In this document: positions 54,198-63,210 of the stretch, piece after piece
Numbering within the stretch: position 1 is the first letter of the stretch
How the letters are laid out: each line of letters opens with the position of its first letter
Source: Rhizobium sp. SL86
Lineage (GTDB): Bacteria > Pseudomonadota > Alphaproteobacteria > Rhizobiales > Rhizobiaceae
Length of the DNA: 64,000 bases
Reading direction: 5' to 3'
Assembly (NCBI RefSeq): GCF_026672545.1
Contig: NZ_JAPPRJ010000002.1
Location: 186,001-250,000 of the forward strand
Notes under the pieces: generated by a model
Told to the model about the DNA's origin: nothing
The model's input: only the letters and a program-made list of their open reading frames with translations
Databases searched by the model: none
Made by a program: the position numbers and the translations under genes

Positions 54198-55970
54198 ATG
54201 ACACAGACTCCGCCCGTCAGGATTGCTCTTTCCGACCGCCTCACCCTCTCGCCGGTGGAGCGGGCGCTGTATCAGGATGGCGAGCGGCTGAAGGTGGGCG
54301 CGCGGGCTCTCGAAATCCTGCTGGTGCTTGCCGAGGAGCCGGGTCGGCTTGTTTCGAAGGACGAGCTGATGGAGCGTGTGTGGCCAAGCCAGCACGTGGA
54401 TGAAGCGGCGTTGCGTGTGCATCTTTCGGCCCTGCGCCGGCTCCTGACATCGGACGACGATCACAGGCTGATCGTCAATGAGAGCGGTCGCGGATACCGC
54501 CTCGTGCCTCCGGCCATCACCGAGCCGCAAGGGCGAAACCTCCCACTCGATCTTCAGAGCCTTTTGCCGGCACCGGTCACGAGTGTGATCGGCCGGGAGG
54601 ATCTGATCGACCGGTGTGTCGAATTGACCTATGGTTGCCGGCTTGTCAGCCTGTGCGGAACCGGGGGGATTGGCAAAACGACGATTGCCCTGGTGGCAGC
54701 CCACCGCATTTCAGCAGAACGCAGCATGCGGGCCGTGTTCCTCAATCTGTCGTCCATCACCGACTCCAGCTGCATCCGCGCGGCGCTTGCGGCGCAGATG
54801 GGACTGATCCCGGCAGAGATGCAGGAAAACAGCGTTTTGAGTGCCGTCGGAAGCGAGCCCTTGCTGCTCGTGCTCGACAACTGCGAGCATGTGATCGACG
54901 CAGCCGCAGCCTTTGCCGAAGAACTGCTTGGGCTTTGGCCGCGTCTCATCATGTTGACCACCAGCCGGGAGCCGCTTCGGGCCAGCGGCGAGTGGGTGCT
55001 GCGTGTTCCGCCACTCGACCTGCCGGCCGAAGGTTCGGACATGCCGGAAGACGCGGGTCTTTCGCCGGCCGTTCAGCTGTTCATGCAGCGGGCCGGCGCC
55101 GTGCGCGCCGATTTCTGCCAGTCGGAGGACGATTTCCGGCACATCGTCCATATCTGCCGCCGTCTGGATGGCATTCCGCTCGCAATCGAGATGGCTGCAA
55201 CGCGGCTTTCGGCCTACAGCCTTCAGGAACTCGACCGTCTGCTCGTGGATCGTTTTTCCGCCCTGATTACCGGGCGCCGGACGGCGTTGCCGCGCCACCG
55301 CACGCTTCTGGCAACACTCGACTGGAGTTATGGTCTGCTGACCGAGGCAGAACGCGATGTCTTCCGGCGTGTCTCCATCTTCCGCAGTGTGTTCAGCATG
55401 GATGCAGCCATCAGCATTGCACAACATGAGCGGCTGAGCGATTGCGACGTGATGGAGGCCTTGTCGTCCCTCGTCGCCAAGTCTCTCGTCCTGGCGGAGC
55501 GCAGAGGTGACGAGACGCGTTACAGGATGCTCGAGACCATCCGCTCTTATGCGGCGCGTCACCTGAAGGCCGATGGCGCCTTCAACGAGAGCAGCCGAAA
55601 CCATGCCTATCATGTCCTGACTTGCGCTGGCGGCAATCTGCCCGTGGAGGAAACCGGCTGCCGGCCCGCTTTGCTGAAAGAGTTACGCGCCGCATTGACC
55701 TGGGCCACCGGCCCGACGGGAGACAGCGGTATCGCAGAAGACCTGGTCGCCGCGGCGCCGCGCCTGCTGTCGAGACTGGCAATGCCCGTGGAACTGGTCG
55801 ATATCCGCGGATGTCAACATCCCGGCGATATCGGTCCGCCGGGACCTGTGAAACCGTGCCGCCGTCGAGGCCCTGTTGTCGCGCGGGGGGGCTCCCGACC
55901 GGCAAGAGGTGAGCCGGACCCGTCGACCCGGCTTTTCGAACCGAGGCTGATCCTCGCCGATCTCGGCTGA
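54198..55970 (+). pseudogene. Winged-helix / NB-ARC-type ATPase regulator, apparently truncated
   Basis: A 590-residue reading frame. Residues 10-105 are an OmpR-type DNA-binding winged helix (LKVGARALEILLVLAEEPG; DEAALRVHLSALRRLL; GRGYRLV). Residues 125-480 are a STAND/AfsR-like ATPase, with P-loop GTGGIGKTT at 154-162, LLLVLDNCEHV as Walker B, and LDGIPLAIEMAATRL. Relatives are usually 900 or more residues with a tetratricopeptide C-terminus. Here similarity fades after about residue 535 and the last 50 residues (GCQHPGDIGPPGPVKPCRRR...) are atypical, proline/arginine-rich, as after a deletion or frameshift. DNA-binding and ATPase parts may still be made. Confidence 0.65.
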
Positions 55971-56162
55971 CACAGCCAGTTCGCTCTCGGAAGTGACGGG
56001 TTTGGCATGGCCGGCCCGCAATACGTGCTGCGAGGCTTTCCACACGGTAGGATCTGTGCGAACAATAGGATACATCGATCGCCAAGAGGTGGTGCGGCGG
56101 TTCCCGCCGAAACCAGAATTTACAAGGGAACCGGTCGCGAGGCGCGCAGCTGGAGAGCACGA

Positions 56163-57053
56163 ATGGGTGACCAAGTGGCGTCGCGAGATGGTTTGGGCTG
56201 CACGTCCCACGCGCTCGCCAAGGATCTGGAGCTTTGCCGCAGCGACGTTCGTCTCTACCGGAAAGCCGTTGTATCCGATGGTGTGTCGGAGGTGCTTTTG
56301 CCCGCCTCTGACCGCGGTTTCCTGATCGGAGTTTCGGCCAGCCGGCACCACAAGCGCCGCATCTATCGCGGCCGATCGATGAGCGATTACGATTTCGCCG
56401 AAGGATCGATCTACCTGCGGAACTTCGCGGATGATTACCGGGCGGAAATGGTTGGATCCTTCGATTTCCTGTTGTTCGAGGTGACTGGCGCGCAGCTTCG
56501 CCAAGTGGCGGAAGAGGTCCGTTCGCCCTCGATCGGCGGCCTCGTGGAACATGCCGCTCACGATGATCCGGTTCTGTCCAATCTCGTGCGGGCGATGGCG
56601 CCGGCGATGGAACGGCCGCAGGAGGTCCATGGGCTTTTCATCGATCAACTGTCGATGGCGATCTGCATGCATCTTCTGCACCGGTATGGCGCGGACGTGC
56701 CATCCACCGGCAACCGCTCGATCCCGCTTAGTAAGCGACTGGAAATCTATGCCAAGGAATTCCTGGAGGCGAACCTGCACCGGGATGTCTCTCTCGATGA
56801 ACTGGCGGATGCCTGCTCCCTGTCGCGGGGTTATCTGATCCGGGCATTCCGGGAGACGACCGGCATGACACCCTATCGCTGGCTGATCGCACGCCGGGTG
56901 GAACGGGCCCGACAGCTGATCGAGCAGACGGAACTGCCGCTTGCCGAAATTGCGGCGACCTGCGGCTTTGCGGACCAGTCGCATCTGAGCCGCCACTGCG
57001 TCCAGCTTCTCGGCCATTCCCCTGGCCGCCTGCGCCGCCACGCGCGCGGCTGA
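56163..57053 (+). CDS. AraC-family regulator
   Basis: A 296-residue protein with an N-terminal AraC-binding-like region (SDGVSEVLLPASDRGFLIGVSASRHHKRRIYRGRSM) and C-terminal helix-turn-helix pair (about 200-292; LADACSLSRGYLIRAFRETTG; IAATCGFADQSHLSRHCVQL). ATG 56163 has GGAGAG eight bases upstream. The frame is open for about 50 codons further up, but that stretch has no family character. No target gene is evident nearby. It may act on the siderophore or phosphonate regions, but neither is supported. Confidence 0.78.
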   Translation: MGDQVASRDGLGCTSHALAKDLELCRSDVRLYRKAVVSDGVSEVLLPASDRGFLIGVSASRHHKRRIYRGRSMSDYDFAEGSIYLRNFADDYRAEMVGSFDFLLFEVTGAQLRQVAEEVRSPSIGGLVEHAAHDDPVLSNLVRAMAPAMERPQEVHGLFIDQLSMAICMHLLHRYGADVPSTGNRSIPLSKRLEIYAKEFLEANLHRDVSLDELADACSLSRGYLIRAFRETTGMTPYRWLIARRVERARQLIEQTELPLAEIAATCGFADQSHLSRHCVQLLGHSPGRLRRHARG

Positions 57054-57208
57054 AGTTCAGGCGGCACGGCCTTTTTCGGGTATCTGCCCGTTGCTGGCAC
57101 CCCACGCCCACTTCCATGATTTTACAAAACTTTGCGGGGATTAACTGGCTCCTGCCCCCTGGATTTCTTAGCCTTTGTCAACTTGCAAGACACTTGTCGA
57201 GGGCTGCC

Positions 57209-57763
57209 GTGACAGAGATTTCCATCGCCTTTCCGCCAGGACCGAGCAAACCGGGTTTTGATGCACGCGATCTGGCTGCGGCCCTCAGCGTGCTTCTGGA
57301 CGAAGCCGGGCAGAGCATCGATGAGGACATCAGCCGGACGCGGGATTGCCTGGTCCAGGCGAAGAGGTTGCTGCGGCATCATGGCGGTGACGCACAGCCG
57401 GCAGCCGAGCCGACCGGCCAGGGACTTGCGCCCTGGCAGAAACTCCGGATCACCCGCTTTGTTGAAAACAACCTGCATGAGGTGATCCGCACCGAGGATC
57501 TTGCAGCGATTGCCCGTCTCAGCGTCAGCCATTTCAGCCGTGCTTTCCGGGACAGCTTCCAGGAGACGCCTTACGCCTATGTGCTGAGCCGGCGTGTTGC
57601 CCGTGCCAAGGAGATGATGGCCACGACCGACGATTCGCTGGCGCAGATCGCATTGTCGTGCGGCATGGCAGACCAGGCGCATTTTTCCCGCCTCTTCCGT
57701 CGGCTGGCCGGCGAAACACCCAGTTGCTGGCGGCGACGGCAGATGCGGCGGCAGGCGGTCTGA
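57209..57763 (+). CDS. Short AraC-family regulator
   Basis: A 184-residue protein with only a short N-terminal helical region (LAAALSVLLDEAGQSIDEDI) and the AraC DNA-binding domain (about 80-178; RITRFVENNLHEVIRTEDLAAIARLSVSHFSRAFRDSF; IALSCGMADQAHFSRLF). Short two-part regulators of this kind are common in rhizobia. GTG 57209 has GAGGG six bases upstream; the frame opens at 57116 with non-family sequence. Convergent with the phn operon, 46 bases apart. Confidence 0.75.
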   Translation: MTEISIAFPPGPSKPGFDARDLAAALSVLLDEAGQSIDEDISRTRDCLVQAKRLLRHHGGDAQPAAEPTGQGLAPWQKLRITRFVENNLHEVIRTEDLAAIARLSVSHFSRAFRDSFQETPYAYVLSRRVARAKEMMATTDDSLAQIALSCGMADQAHFSRLFRRLAGETPSCWRRRQMRRQAV

Positions 57764-57809
57764 TCGACCGGTCGCGGTGCTGATTTGGCCGAGGCGCCGT
57801 AAATTGTGG

Positions 57810-58427
57810 TCAGGCCGCGTATTTCTGAACGAAAGCCTCGGCATCCAGATCGCGGAAATCCTGCAGGGCGTCGAAGAGCCGCTGATGGCTCCAGTTCCAC
57901 CATTCAAGGCGTTCCATGGCTTCGGCGGTCTGCGCAGAGAAGCGCTCGCGGATCAGTTTTGCCGGCACGCCGCCAACGATGGTATAGGGCGCGACATCCT
58001 TGGAGACCACGGCACCGGCGCCGATGACGGCCCCATTGCCGACGCTCACGCCCGGCAGGACCGTCGAGCCATGGCCGATCCACACGTCATGGCCGATCGT
58101 GACCCGGTTGTCGCGCCGCCAGGAAAAGAAGTCATGCTCGTTCTCGGCACCGTCGAAATAATCGGCGGCGCGATAGGTGAAGTGGTGCAGCGTCGCGCGC
58201 CAGGTCGGGTGATTGGTGGCGTTGATGCGCACGGCGGCTGCGATGTTGGCGAACTTGCCGATGGTGGCACACCATACCGCACCATCCTGCATGATGTAGG
58301 AATAGTCGCCCATCTCCACCTCGTCGAGGCGGCACCGTTCGGAGACTTCCGTGTAGATCCCGAGCGTGCTGTTGACCACATGGGCGCTCTGATGAATGTA
58401 GGGTTCAAGACCAAGCTTGCGGCTCAT
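57810..58427 (-). CDS. Hexapeptide-repeat acyltransferase of the phn locus (TIGR03308-like)
   Basis: A 205-residue left-handed beta-helix protein. Hexapeptide repeats run through about residues 15-170 (IGHDVWIGHGSTVLPGVSVGNGAVIGAGAVV; APYTIVGGVPAKLI), with a probable catalytic His in INATNHPTW. I recall a phosphonate-linked family of this kind (TIGR03308). It ends the phn operon and overlaps phnL by ATGA. May acetylate an aminoalkylphosphonate before cleavage, similar in purpose to PhnO; substrate not shown. Confidence 0.8.
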   Translation of the reverse strand: MSRKLGLEPYIHQSAHVVNSTLGIYTEVSERCRLDEVEMGDYSYIMQDGAVWCATIGKFANIAAAVRINATNHPTWRATLHHFTYRAADYFDGAENEHDFFSWRRDNRVTIGHDVWIGHGSTVLPGVSVGNGAVIGAGAVVSKDVAPYTIVGGVPAKLIRERFSAQTAEAMERLEWWNWSHQRLFDALQDFRDLDAEAFVQKYAA

Positions 58428-59131
58428 GCGGCGACCTTTCGCGGCGAAAACTGGGTGACGTCGAGGATGCGGTCGGCCACCGCCTCACGGACTTCCTCGT
58501 CGTGGAAGATGCCGAGCATGGCGACGCCGGCCTTTTTCTTGGCGCGGATCATCTCCACCACCACCGCACGATTGGTGGCGTCGAGCGATGCGGTCGGCTC
58601 GTCCAGCAACAGCACCTTGTGATCCGTGATGAAACCGCGGGCGATGTTGACGCGCTGCTGTTCGCCGCCGGAGAAGGTGGCCGGCGGCAGCTGCCAGAGA
58701 TCGCGCGGCAGGTTCAACTGGGCGAGCAGGCCGCTGGCGCGCTCACGGGCCTCGTCCTGTGGCACGCCGCGGGCCATCAGCGGGTCTGCTACGACATCCA
58801 GCGCAGAGACGCGCGGGACGGTGCGCAGGAACTGGCTGACATAACCGAGGCTCTTGCGGCGGACCTCGAGCACGATCCGCGGATCGGCGGATGCGATATC
58901 GACGATCTGTCCGTCATGATCGATGAGGATCTGCCCTGCGTCGACGGCATAATTGCCGTAGAGCATCTTGAGGATCGAACTCTTGCCGACGCCCGACGGG
59001 CCGCCGAGCACGACACATTCGCCGGCGCAGACGCAGAAGGTGACATTTGACACGACCGGCAGCATCAAGCCGCCGCGCAGATGCATGATGAAGCTCTTGG
59101 CGACGTCGGAGATGACGAGAGGGGTTGCCAT
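58424..59131 (-). CDS. phnL: Phosphonate C-P lyase system ABC-type protein PhnL
   Basis: A 235-residue ABC-type ATPase. Walker A GGPSGVGKSS (about 43-52), signature FSGGEQQRVNIARGFI, Walker B LLLDEPTASLDATNR. Together with PhnGHI it is needed to form 5-phosphoribosyl 1-phosphonate or to run the C-P lyase core; it is not a transporter. ATG 59131 has GAGGAC eight bases upstream. Follows phnK by 11 bases. Confidence 0.93.
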   Translation of the reverse strand: MATPLVISDVAKSFIMHLRGGLMLPVVSNVTFCVCAGECVVLGGPSGVGKSSILKMLYGNYAVDAGQILIDHDGQIVDIASADPRIVLEVRRKSLGYVSQFLRTVPRVSALDVVADPLMARGVPQDEARERASGLLAQLNLPRDLWQLPPATFSGGEQQRVNIARGFITDHKVLLLDEPTASLDATNRAVVVEMIRAKKKAGVAMLGIFHDEEVREAVADRILDVTQFSPRKVAA

Positions 59132-59142
59132 CGGACGTGTCC

Positions 59143-59919
59143 TCACACTTGCAGGATCGAAGAAACGAGAAGCTGGGTATAGGGCTGGCGCGGATCATCC
59201 AGCACCCGATCGGTCAGCCCGTGTTCGATGACATGGCCTTCCTTCATCACCATCATCCGGTGCGACAAAAGGCGTGCGACGGCCAGATCATGGGTCACGA
59301 CGATCGCCGCAAGGCCGAGATCGTTGACGAGTCCGCGCACCAGATCGAGAAGCCGCGCCTGGACGGAGACGTCTAGGCCGCCGGTCGGTTCGTCCATGAA
59401 GACGAGACGTGGCGAGGTGACGAGGTTGCGGGCGATCTGCAGCCTCTGCCGCATGCCGCCGGAAAAGGCGCGCGGCTGGTCGTCGATCCGGTCGGCGGCG
59501 ATTTCCACCCGCTCCAGCCATTCGCTGGCCGTCTGGCGGATGCGTCCGTAATGACGGTCACCGACTGCCATCAGCCGCTCGCCGACATTGGCGCCGGCAG
59601 AGACTGTCATGCGCAGGCCATCGGCGGGGTTCTGGTGGACAAAACCCCAGTCGGTGCGCATCAGGAAGCGGCGCTCTGCCTCCGACATCTGGTAGAGATT
59701 GCGGAAGTCACCGTCGCGCATGCGGTATTCCACGCTGCCGGTTGTCGGCATCAGTCGGGTGGAGAGGCAGTTGAGCAGCGTCGTTTTGCCCGATCCGCTT
59801 TCGCCGACAATCGCCAGCACTTCACCCGGCCAAAGATCGAAGGAAACGTCCTTGCAGCCGATGCGGCTTCCATAAAAACGCGAGAGACTGCGGACCTTGA
59901 GAAGAGGAGTGTCGCTCAT
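59143..59919 (-). CDS. phnK: Phosphonate C-P lyase system ABC-type protein PhnK
   Basis: A 258-residue ABC-type ATPase. Walker A GESGSGKTT (about 40-48), signature FSGGMRQRLQIARNL, Walker B VFMDEPTGGLDVSVQ. RTDWGFVHQNPADGLRM is the PhnK-type Q-loop. PhnK docks on the PhnGHIJ core in E. coli. ATGA overlap with phnJ. Confidence 0.95.
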   Translation of the reverse strand: MSDTPLLKVRSLSRFYGSRIGCKDVSFDLWPGEVLAIVGESGSGKTTLLNCLSTRLMPTTGSVEYRMRDGDFRNLYQMSEAERRFLMRTDWGFVHQNPADGLRMTVSAGANVGERLMAVGDRHYGRIRQTASEWLERVEIAADRIDDQPRAFSGGMRQRLQIARNLVTSPRLVFMDEPTGGLDVSVQARLLDLVRGLVNDLGLAAIVVTHDLAVARLLSHRMMVMKEGHVIEHGLTDRVLDDPRQPYTQLLVSSILQV

Positions 59920-60797
59920 TCGGCCGCTTCCTTCTGATCGGGTGACATCTCGCCGGTATGGCCTTCGGCCCGGCGTGTTTCGCAGTGATCGGTATCGGAG
60001 CAGACGAACATACGCCCGCCCCGGTCATCGAGGATCACCTCGTCGAGATAGACATGACGTGCGCCGCAGAGCGCACAGGGCTTGTCGAAACTCTGGATCT
60101 CGAAGGGATGGTCCTCGAAATCGAGGCTGACCACATCGGTGAAGGGCGGGACGGCATAGATCCGCTTTTCGCGGCCGGCGCCGAACAGCTGCAGCGCTTC
60201 CGATTGGTGCATTTTCGGATTGTCGAATTTCGGCGTCGGTGAGGGGTCCATCACATAACGGCCAGCCACCTTCACCGGATAGGCATAGGTCGTGGCGATG
60301 CGGCCGTGGCGGGCGATGTCCTCATAGAGCTTCACATGCATGAGGCCGTATTCCTCCAGTGCATGCATCTGGCGGGTTTCGGTCTCGCGCGGTTCGAGGA
60401 ACCGCAAGGGTTCGGGGATCGGCACCTGGTATACCAGCACCTGGCCTTCCTTCAGCTTCGTTTCCGGAATGCGGTGACGGGTCTGGATGATGGTGGCCTC
60501 GCCGGTCTGCGTGGTGACGGCGACATTTGCCACCTTCTGGAAAAAGGCGCGGATCGAGACCGCGTTCGTCGTGTCGTCGGCGCCCTGGTCGATCACCTTC
60601 AGCACATCGTCGGGGCCCAAGATGGCGGCTGTCACCTGCACGCCGCCGGTGCCCCAGCCATAGGGCATCGGCATTTCGCGGGAGGCAAAGGGTACCTGGT
60701 AGCCGGGAATGGCGATCGCCTTCAGGATCGCCCGGCGGATCATCCGTTTGGTCTGCTCATCGAGATAGGCAAAATTGTAGGTGGCGAGCTGTTGCAT
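59916..60797 (-). CDS. phnJ: Carbon-phosphorus lyase PhnJ (radical SAM)
   Basis: A 293-residue enzyme that cleaves the C-P bond of 5-phosphoribosyl 1-phosphonates, releasing the alkane (methane from methylphosphonate). Gly32 in IPGYQVPF is the glycyl-radical residue, and Cys241, Cys244, Cys266 and Cys272 (CALC ... CSDTDHC) match the E. coli iron-sulfur ligand/active-site cysteines in number and spacing. C-terminal tail beyond 280 is variable. Ribosome site GAGGG is 9-10 bases before the ATG. Separated from phnI by an unusual 218-base gap. Confidence 0.97.
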   Translation of the reverse strand: MQQLATYNFAYLDEQTKRMIRRAILKAIAIPGYQVPFASREMPMPYGWGTGGVQVTAAILGPDDVLKVIDQGADDTTNAVSIRAFFQKVANVAVTTQTGEATIIQTRHRIPETKLKEGQVLVYQVPIPEPLRFLEPRETETRQMHALEEYGLMHVKLYEDIARHGRIATTYAYPVKVAGRYVMDPSPTPKFDNPKMHQSEALQLFGAGREKRIYAVPPFTDVVSLDFEDHPFEIQSFDKPCALCGARHVYLDEVILDDRGGRMFVCSDTDHCETRRAEGHTGEMSPDQKEAAE

Positions 60798-60803
60798 GGT
60801 GGC

Positions 60804-61019
60804 TTACCCTCTGCCCTGCTGCTGTTGGGGGAGGCGAGACATGGAAATGCTGGGGGGATCGGTCAGCGTCGAGACGGTTGTCTGCTTGGTCGTGTTTTTT
60901 GCCATCGCCCTTGCCATCCTCCTGAAAAGCAGGGGAGCCTCACGGCGTGAGGCGACAGGAGACGGGGCGGGCGTGTTGGACGGAAATGACGGCGATTGCG
61001 ACGGGGACTGACCGTTCAT
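60804..61019 (-). CDS. Possible small coupled ORF between phnI and phnJ (71 residues)
   Basis: The ATG at 61019 overlaps the phnI stop as ATGA, and the frame ends 6 bases before the phnJ start, exactly filling the gap. The product is Ser/Pro/Thr-rich and basic with no recognised family. It may be real, or simply a translated spacer keeping ribosomes coupled to phnJ. An opposite-strand ORF (60841-61011) competes for the same bases. Low confidence either way. Confidence 0.3.
   Translation of the reverse strand: MNGQSPSQSPSFPSNTPAPSPVASRREAPLLFRRMARAMAKNTTKQTTVSTLTDPPSISMSRLPQQQQGRG
60841..61011 (+). CDS. Possible small membrane protein antisense between phnI and phnJ (56 residues)
   Basis: ATG 60841 follows GGGGGAGG with seven bases between, a strong ribosome site. 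The predicted peptide has one membrane helix (TVVCLVVFFAIALAILL, about 12-28), a basic turn and an acidic tail ending GDCDGD. No family recognised. No promoter seen. It lies opposite a coupled minus-strand ORF, so at most one is likely genuine. Confidence 0.3.
   Translation: MEMLGGSVSVETVVCLVVFFAIALAILLKSRGASRREATGDGAGVLDGNDGDCDGD
60937..60953. other. Hairpin in the phnI-phnJ spacer
   Basis: GCCTCAC (60937-60943) and GTGAGGC (60947-60953) form a perfect 7-bp stem with a 3-base loop. No T-run follows on either strand, so it looks like an RNA processing or stabilising hairpin rather than a terminator. Confidence 0.45.
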
Positions 61020-62116
61020 TCCGCTGCCTCCCGCGGTTCGCCTTGTGCCCGGCCTGCCTGTTTGGCGCGCATGCGGCGAACGAGATCGAGCTCCGCCTGG
61101 AAGTCGACGTAATGCGGCAGTTTCAGATGTTCGACAAACCCTGTCGCCTGCACATTGTCGCAATGGGAGATGACGAATTCCTCGTCCTGCGCCGGGGCGA
61201 TGACGTCTTCACCGAATTCTTCCGTGCGTAATGCCCGGTCGACCAGCGACATCGACATGGCCTTGCGTTCGCTCTGGCCAAAGACCAGGCCATAACCGCG
61301 GGTAAACTGCGGCGGGGCCTTGGCCGACCCCTTGAACTGGTTGACCATCTGGCATTCCGTCACACGGATTTCGCCCAGTGACACGGCAAAATCCAGTCCC
61401 GGAACTTCGAATTCCACCTCGACAAGGCCCATACGGATCTCGCCGACGAAGGGATGCGTGCGGCCGTAACCGCGCTGTGTGGAATAACCGAGCGCCAGCA
61501 GGAACCCCTCGTCGCCGCGTGCCAGCGCCTGAAGGCGAAGATCTCGCGGCATTGGAAATTCCATCGGCTCGCGCGTCAGGTCACCTGCGACATGATCATC
61601 GGGCATGTTGCCATCCGGTTCGATCAGGCCTTCACCGCCAAGGATGTCCGAGACGCGCATGACCGCCTCAAGACCGTCTTCCCGGTTCGCCGGCTGCTCC
61701 ACGATGTCATCGCCAAGCAGGGTGGGGTCGAGGAGGCGGTGGGTGTAATCGAAGGTCGGGCCAAGCAATTGGCCGCCAGGCAGATCCTTGTAGGTGGCGG
61801 AAACGCGCCGTTCGACCCGCATCCGGCCGGTCTCGATCGGCAGCGAGGTGCCGAAACGCGGCAAGGTCGTGCGATAGGCGCGCAACAGGAAGATCGCCTC
61901 GATCATGTCGCCGCGCGCCTGTTTGACGGCAAGGGCGGCGAGCGATGTGTCGTAGAGCGAGGCTTCCGCCATGACGCGGTCGACGGCGAGGCCGAGCTGC
62001 TGGATCAACTGTTCTATCGTGAGGCTCGGCACCGAGCGGTCACCGCGCCGACGGTCGGCCAGCAGGCGGTGGGCATTGGCAATGGCGGTTTCCCCGCCCT
62101 TGACGGCGACATACAT
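61016..62116 (-). CDS. phnI: C-P lyase core subunit / nucleosidase PhnI
   Basis: A 366-residue core subunit. The start MYVAVKGGETAIANAHRLLADRRRGD and LGYSTQRGYGRTHPFVGEIR are strongly conserved PhnI segments. With PhnG, H and L it couples phosphonate to the ribose of ATP/GTP, displacing the base. Begins 3 bases after the phnH stop. Ends overlapping the small ORF that fills the gap to phnJ. Confidence 0.96.
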   Translation of the reverse strand: MYVAVKGGETAIANAHRLLADRRRGDRSVPSLTIEQLIQQLGLAVDRVMAEASLYDTSLAALAVKQARGDMIEAIFLLRAYRTTLPRFGTSLPIETGRMRVERRVSATYKDLPGGQLLGPTFDYTHRLLDPTLLGDDIVEQPANREDGLEAVMRVSDILGGEGLIEPDGNMPDDHVAGDLTREPMEFPMPRDLRLQALARGDEGFLLALGYSTQRGYGRTHPFVGEIRMGLVEVEFEVPGLDFAVSLGEIRVTECQMVNQFKGSAKAPPQFTRGYGLVFGQSERKAMSMSLVDRALRTEEFGEDVIAPAQDEEFVISHCDNVQATGFVEHLKLPHYVDFQAELDLVRRMRAKQAGRAQGEPREAAE

Positions 62117-62119
62117 GGT

Positions 62120-62728
62120 TCAGGCCTCCACTGCGGTGATCTTGGTGGTGCGCGGCAGGCACAATAGCGCGCGCCCGGCGGTGAGAACGACATCGATGCC
62201 GCGCGGAAAGAGTGCCCGGTTGCCGATCCACTGGTGCAGGAAGGGATCGGGCAGGCCCACAGGGCCAATGGTCGTGATATCGCGGATGCCGGGGCCGGTG
62301 AGATTCAAGGATGGCCCGCCGTCAAGCGAGATCACCTCGATCACCAGCGTCGTGGAGCGGTCCGGATAATCCTGGCTGCCGGCCGAAAACAGGCTGAAGG
62401 GCGGCATGGCGGCGCCTGCTTCCAGAAAGGCGAAACGCGCTTCGGTCTTCTCCCGCGTCAGCGGCGCACCGCAGTGGAAGGAGAGCCAGGCGGTGGTGCC
62501 GGATTTCGTCAGCTCCGGTGACAGCCAGACGGGCGTGTCGTTGTCGCAGAGCGTCAGCATCACCGCACCAGCGGCAATACCGAGCGGAGCTGGCGGTGCG
62601 ATGCCCGGCGAAACGGTGCCGACGGTGCCGGGACGCGCCATGCAGTCCATCAGGGTGCGAAAAACCGACTGGCTGTTCAGCACCGCATCCGGAAAACCTC
62701 CGGCAAGGCTCTGGTTCTTGCTCTGCAT
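62120..62728 (-). CDS. phnH: C-P lyase core subunit PhnH
   Basis: A 202-residue subunit with FRTLMDCMARPGTVGTVSPG near the start and the C-terminal PVGLPDPFLHQWIGNRALFPRGIDVVL, both diagnostic for PhnH. ATG 62728 shares its A with the phnG stop (TGATG), so synthesis is coupled. Part of the PhnG2H2I2J2 complex. Confidence 0.95.
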   Translation of the reverse strand: MQSKNQSLAGGFPDAVLNSQSVFRTLMDCMARPGTVGTVSPGIAPPAPLGIAAGAVMLTLCDNDTPVWLSPELTKSGTTAWLSFHCGAPLTREKTEARFAFLEAGAAMPPFSLFSAGSQDYPDRSTTLVIEVISLDGGPSLNLTGPGIRDITTIGPVGLPDPFLHQWIGNRALFPRGIDVVLTAGRALLCLPRTTKITAVEA

Positions 62729-63192
62729 CAGTCTTCTCCGCGGACCATCGTGAAAAAATCGACCTTGGTGGCTGCCGTCTCGCGCGCCAGCTGCGCGGCC
62801 TCTTCGGCCCGCTGTTCTTCCGCCGGCAGAAGCAGCGTGCGCTCCACGACATCCTGCATGGCAGGAAGCTGCCAGAGCGCGGCGAAGACGGCGCTCCATT
62901 CGGCGGCGGTCTTGTCGGTGCCCAATCGGTACCCGTGGCCAACCGTTCCCTCGGTCAGCTGAATGGTGGCACGGCTGACCGTTGCCTCACCGAGGTTGAA
63001 CGGCGAACCGCCGCCGCCGATGCGGCCGCGCACCATCACCAGTCCGGTCTCCGGTTCGCGCAGGCGGGCGAATGCGGGTTTCGGCTCGACCTGCGCCCAG
63101 GCGGCTTCCAATTGGCCACGGCTGCAGCGCGCAAGAAGGTCCATCACACGTTTTCTGGGGTCTGCCGCCGGGGCATGGTCTGCAGGGTTCAT
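62728..63192 (-). CDS. phnG: C-P lyase core subunit PhnG
   Basis: A 154-residue subunit, first of the operon. Family segments RKRVMDLLARCSRGQLEAAW, ETGLVMVRGRIGGGGSPFNLGEATVSRATI and GHGYRLGTDKTAAEW are clear. ATG 63192 is preferred to a GTG one codon earlier. The ribosome site is weak (AAGATCGG). Divergent from phnF across a gap holding two operator-like dyads. Confidence 0.95.
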   Translation of the reverse strand: MNPADHAPAADPRKRVMDLLARCSRGQLEAAWAQVEPKPAFARLREPETGLVMVRGRIGGGGSPFNLGEATVSRATIQLTEGTVGHGYRLGTDKTAAEWSAVFAALWQLPAMQDVVERTLLLPAEEQRAEEAAQLARETAATKVDFFTMVRGED

Positions 63193-63210
63193 CACGACAC
63201 CGATCTTTAA

